From CAYGUI01 sp964353115 (GTDB lineage Bacteria > Pseudomonadota > Gammaproteobacteria > JAGOUU01): 6,527 bases of DNA. Shown one piece after another: positions 6,076-6,527 of the stretch; positions within the stretch are counted from its first letter, which is position 1, and the number at the start of each line of letters is the position of its first letter. Both the position numbers and the translations under genes were made by a program. The notes beneath the pieces are model-generated. The model had not been told where the DNA came from. It was given only the letters and a program-made list of their open reading frames with translations, and did not search any database. Location of the stretch: positions 1 through 6,527 of the forward strand of contig CAYGUI010000066.1 in the NCBI GenBank assembly GCA_964353115.1. Reading direction: 5' to 3'.

Positions 6076-6527
6076 ATGAAAAATTCGGTACAGCAAACTC
6101 AACACACACCAATGATACAACAATATTTAACAATAAAATCTGAGCACCATGAGCACTTATTGTTTTATCGCATGGGTGATTTTTATGAATTATTTTTTGA
6201 TGATGCCAAAATTGCTGCTGAGCTATTAAATATTACTTTAACTGCGCGTGGCCATTCTAATTGCGAGCCAATTCCCATGGCTGGAGTTCCACATCATTCT
6301 GTTGATAATTATTTAGCAAGATTAGTAAAGCTTGGTAAATCAATTGCAATATGCGAGCAAATTGGTGATCCGGCAACATCAAAAGGACCTGTTGAGCGCA
6401 AAGTTGTTAGAATCATAACTCCTGGAACACTAACTGATGAGTTGCTATTAGAAGAACAAAATACTAATACTAATACTGCTATTTTTTATAAAAATAATAT
6501 TTTTCGAATTGCTTACTTACAAAATAG
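6076..6527 (+). CDS. mutS: DNA mismatch repair protein MutS, N-terminal part (runs off window)
   Basis: The first 150 codons of MutS, open to the window edge. MutS is the ATPase that recognises mispaired bases and small loops and recruits MutL. The fragment covers the mismatch-recognition domain: HTPMIQQYL (10-18), then RMGDFYELFFDDA (32-44) with the mismatch-wedging Phe36 and the conserved Glu38 at the same numbers as in E. coli. LTARG, PMAGVPHHSVDNYLARLV and ICEQIGDPATSKGPVERKVVRIITPGT follow in short conserved blocks. The ATG at 6076 is preferred over ATG at 6112 because HTPM is conserved N-terminal sequence in this family. Only a weak purine run (AGAAAAAG) precedes it. The connector that follows (DELLLEEQ then NTNTNT) lines up without a length change against my memory of the E. 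coli protein. ATPase and dimerisation domains lie outside the window. Confidence 0.97.
   Translation, partial: MKNSVQQTQHTPMIQQYLTIKSEHHEHLLFYRMGDFYELFFDDAKIAAELLNITLTARGHSNCEPIPMAGVPHHSVDNYLARLVKLGKSIAICEQIGDPATSKGPVERKVVRIITPGTLTDELLLEEQNTNTNTAIFYKNNIFRIAYLQN
6460..6477 (+). repeat. Three tandem copies of AATACT within mutS
   Basis: The hexamer AATACT occurs three times in direct tandem and encodes Asn-Thr three times (residues 129-134), just after the mismatch-recognition domain. A gain or loss of one unit would keep the reading frame. It falls in a poorly conserved surface segment. Confidence 0.6.

Noticed and set aside
6460..6477. AATACT repeats in mutS as a mutator switch
   Set aside because: Only three copies are present, the change would stay in frame, and the segment aligns without a length change to my memory of E. 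coli MutS (positions after DEALLQER). Short repeats like this are common in AT-rich genes.
1..6527. A new defence system, mobile element, CRISPR array or structured RNA
   Set aside because: Every stretch is accounted for by known housekeeping or Mrp genes, gaps are at most 62 bp, and no terminal inverted repeats, spaced direct repeats, tRNA or transposase motifs are visible.

Overview
The window is a compact, AT-rich stretch of a bacterial chromosome, most likely gammaproteobacterial. The evidence is the divergent arrangement mutS (+) / pncC-recA (-), which is common in that class, and a RecA, PncC and MutS N-terminus that read closely against the E. coli proteins from memory. The low GC, very tight spacing and near-absence of strong Shine-Dalgarno sites would suit a small-genome or host-associated lineage, but nothing here fixes the genus.

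Layout, right to left: 6076-6527 (+) is the 5' part of mutS (mismatch repair), cut by the window edge. A 47-bp divergent gap separates it from pncC (6028-5549, -), the stand-alone NMN deamidase, followed 15 bp later by recA (5533-4496, -), the homologous recombination ATPase. After 62 bp, and in the same direction, comes a gene cluster for a multisubunit Mrp/Mnh-type cation/proton antiporter: mrpA (4433-2175), mrpB (2178-1780), mrpC (1778-1479), mrpD (about 1492-104) and the first 32 codons of mrpE (96-1). The genes overlap or nearly touch (4-bp ATGA overlap A/B, 1-bp gap B/C, short overlap C/D, 7-bp gap D/E). The order A-B-C-D-E with mrpA and mrpB as separate genes is the seven-gene (group 1) layout, so mrpF and mrpG are expected just beyond position 1.

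Functionally there are two blocks. The repair block (mutS, recA) with the NAD-salvage enzyme pncC is housekeeping. The Mrp block builds one inner-membrane complex that exchanges Na+ (or another monovalent cation) for H+, serving pH and sodium homeostasis. The Mrp genes are much more AT-rich than recA/pncC. In one spot comparison, 8 of 60 bases are G/C at 2581-2640 in mrpA and 24 of 60 at 5101-5160 in recA. Conserved-core stretches of mrpA are less extreme: 22 of 60 at 4021-4080.

I see no rRNA, tRNA, CRISPR array, insertion sequence or defence system, and no gene-free stretch longer than 62 bp. The points worth a second look are the Mrp cluster in the place directly after recA where recX often sits, the lack of a canonical LexA box before pncC-recA, an unusual motif in MrpD, and an A9 tract early in pncC. 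None amounts to a clearly new biological system.
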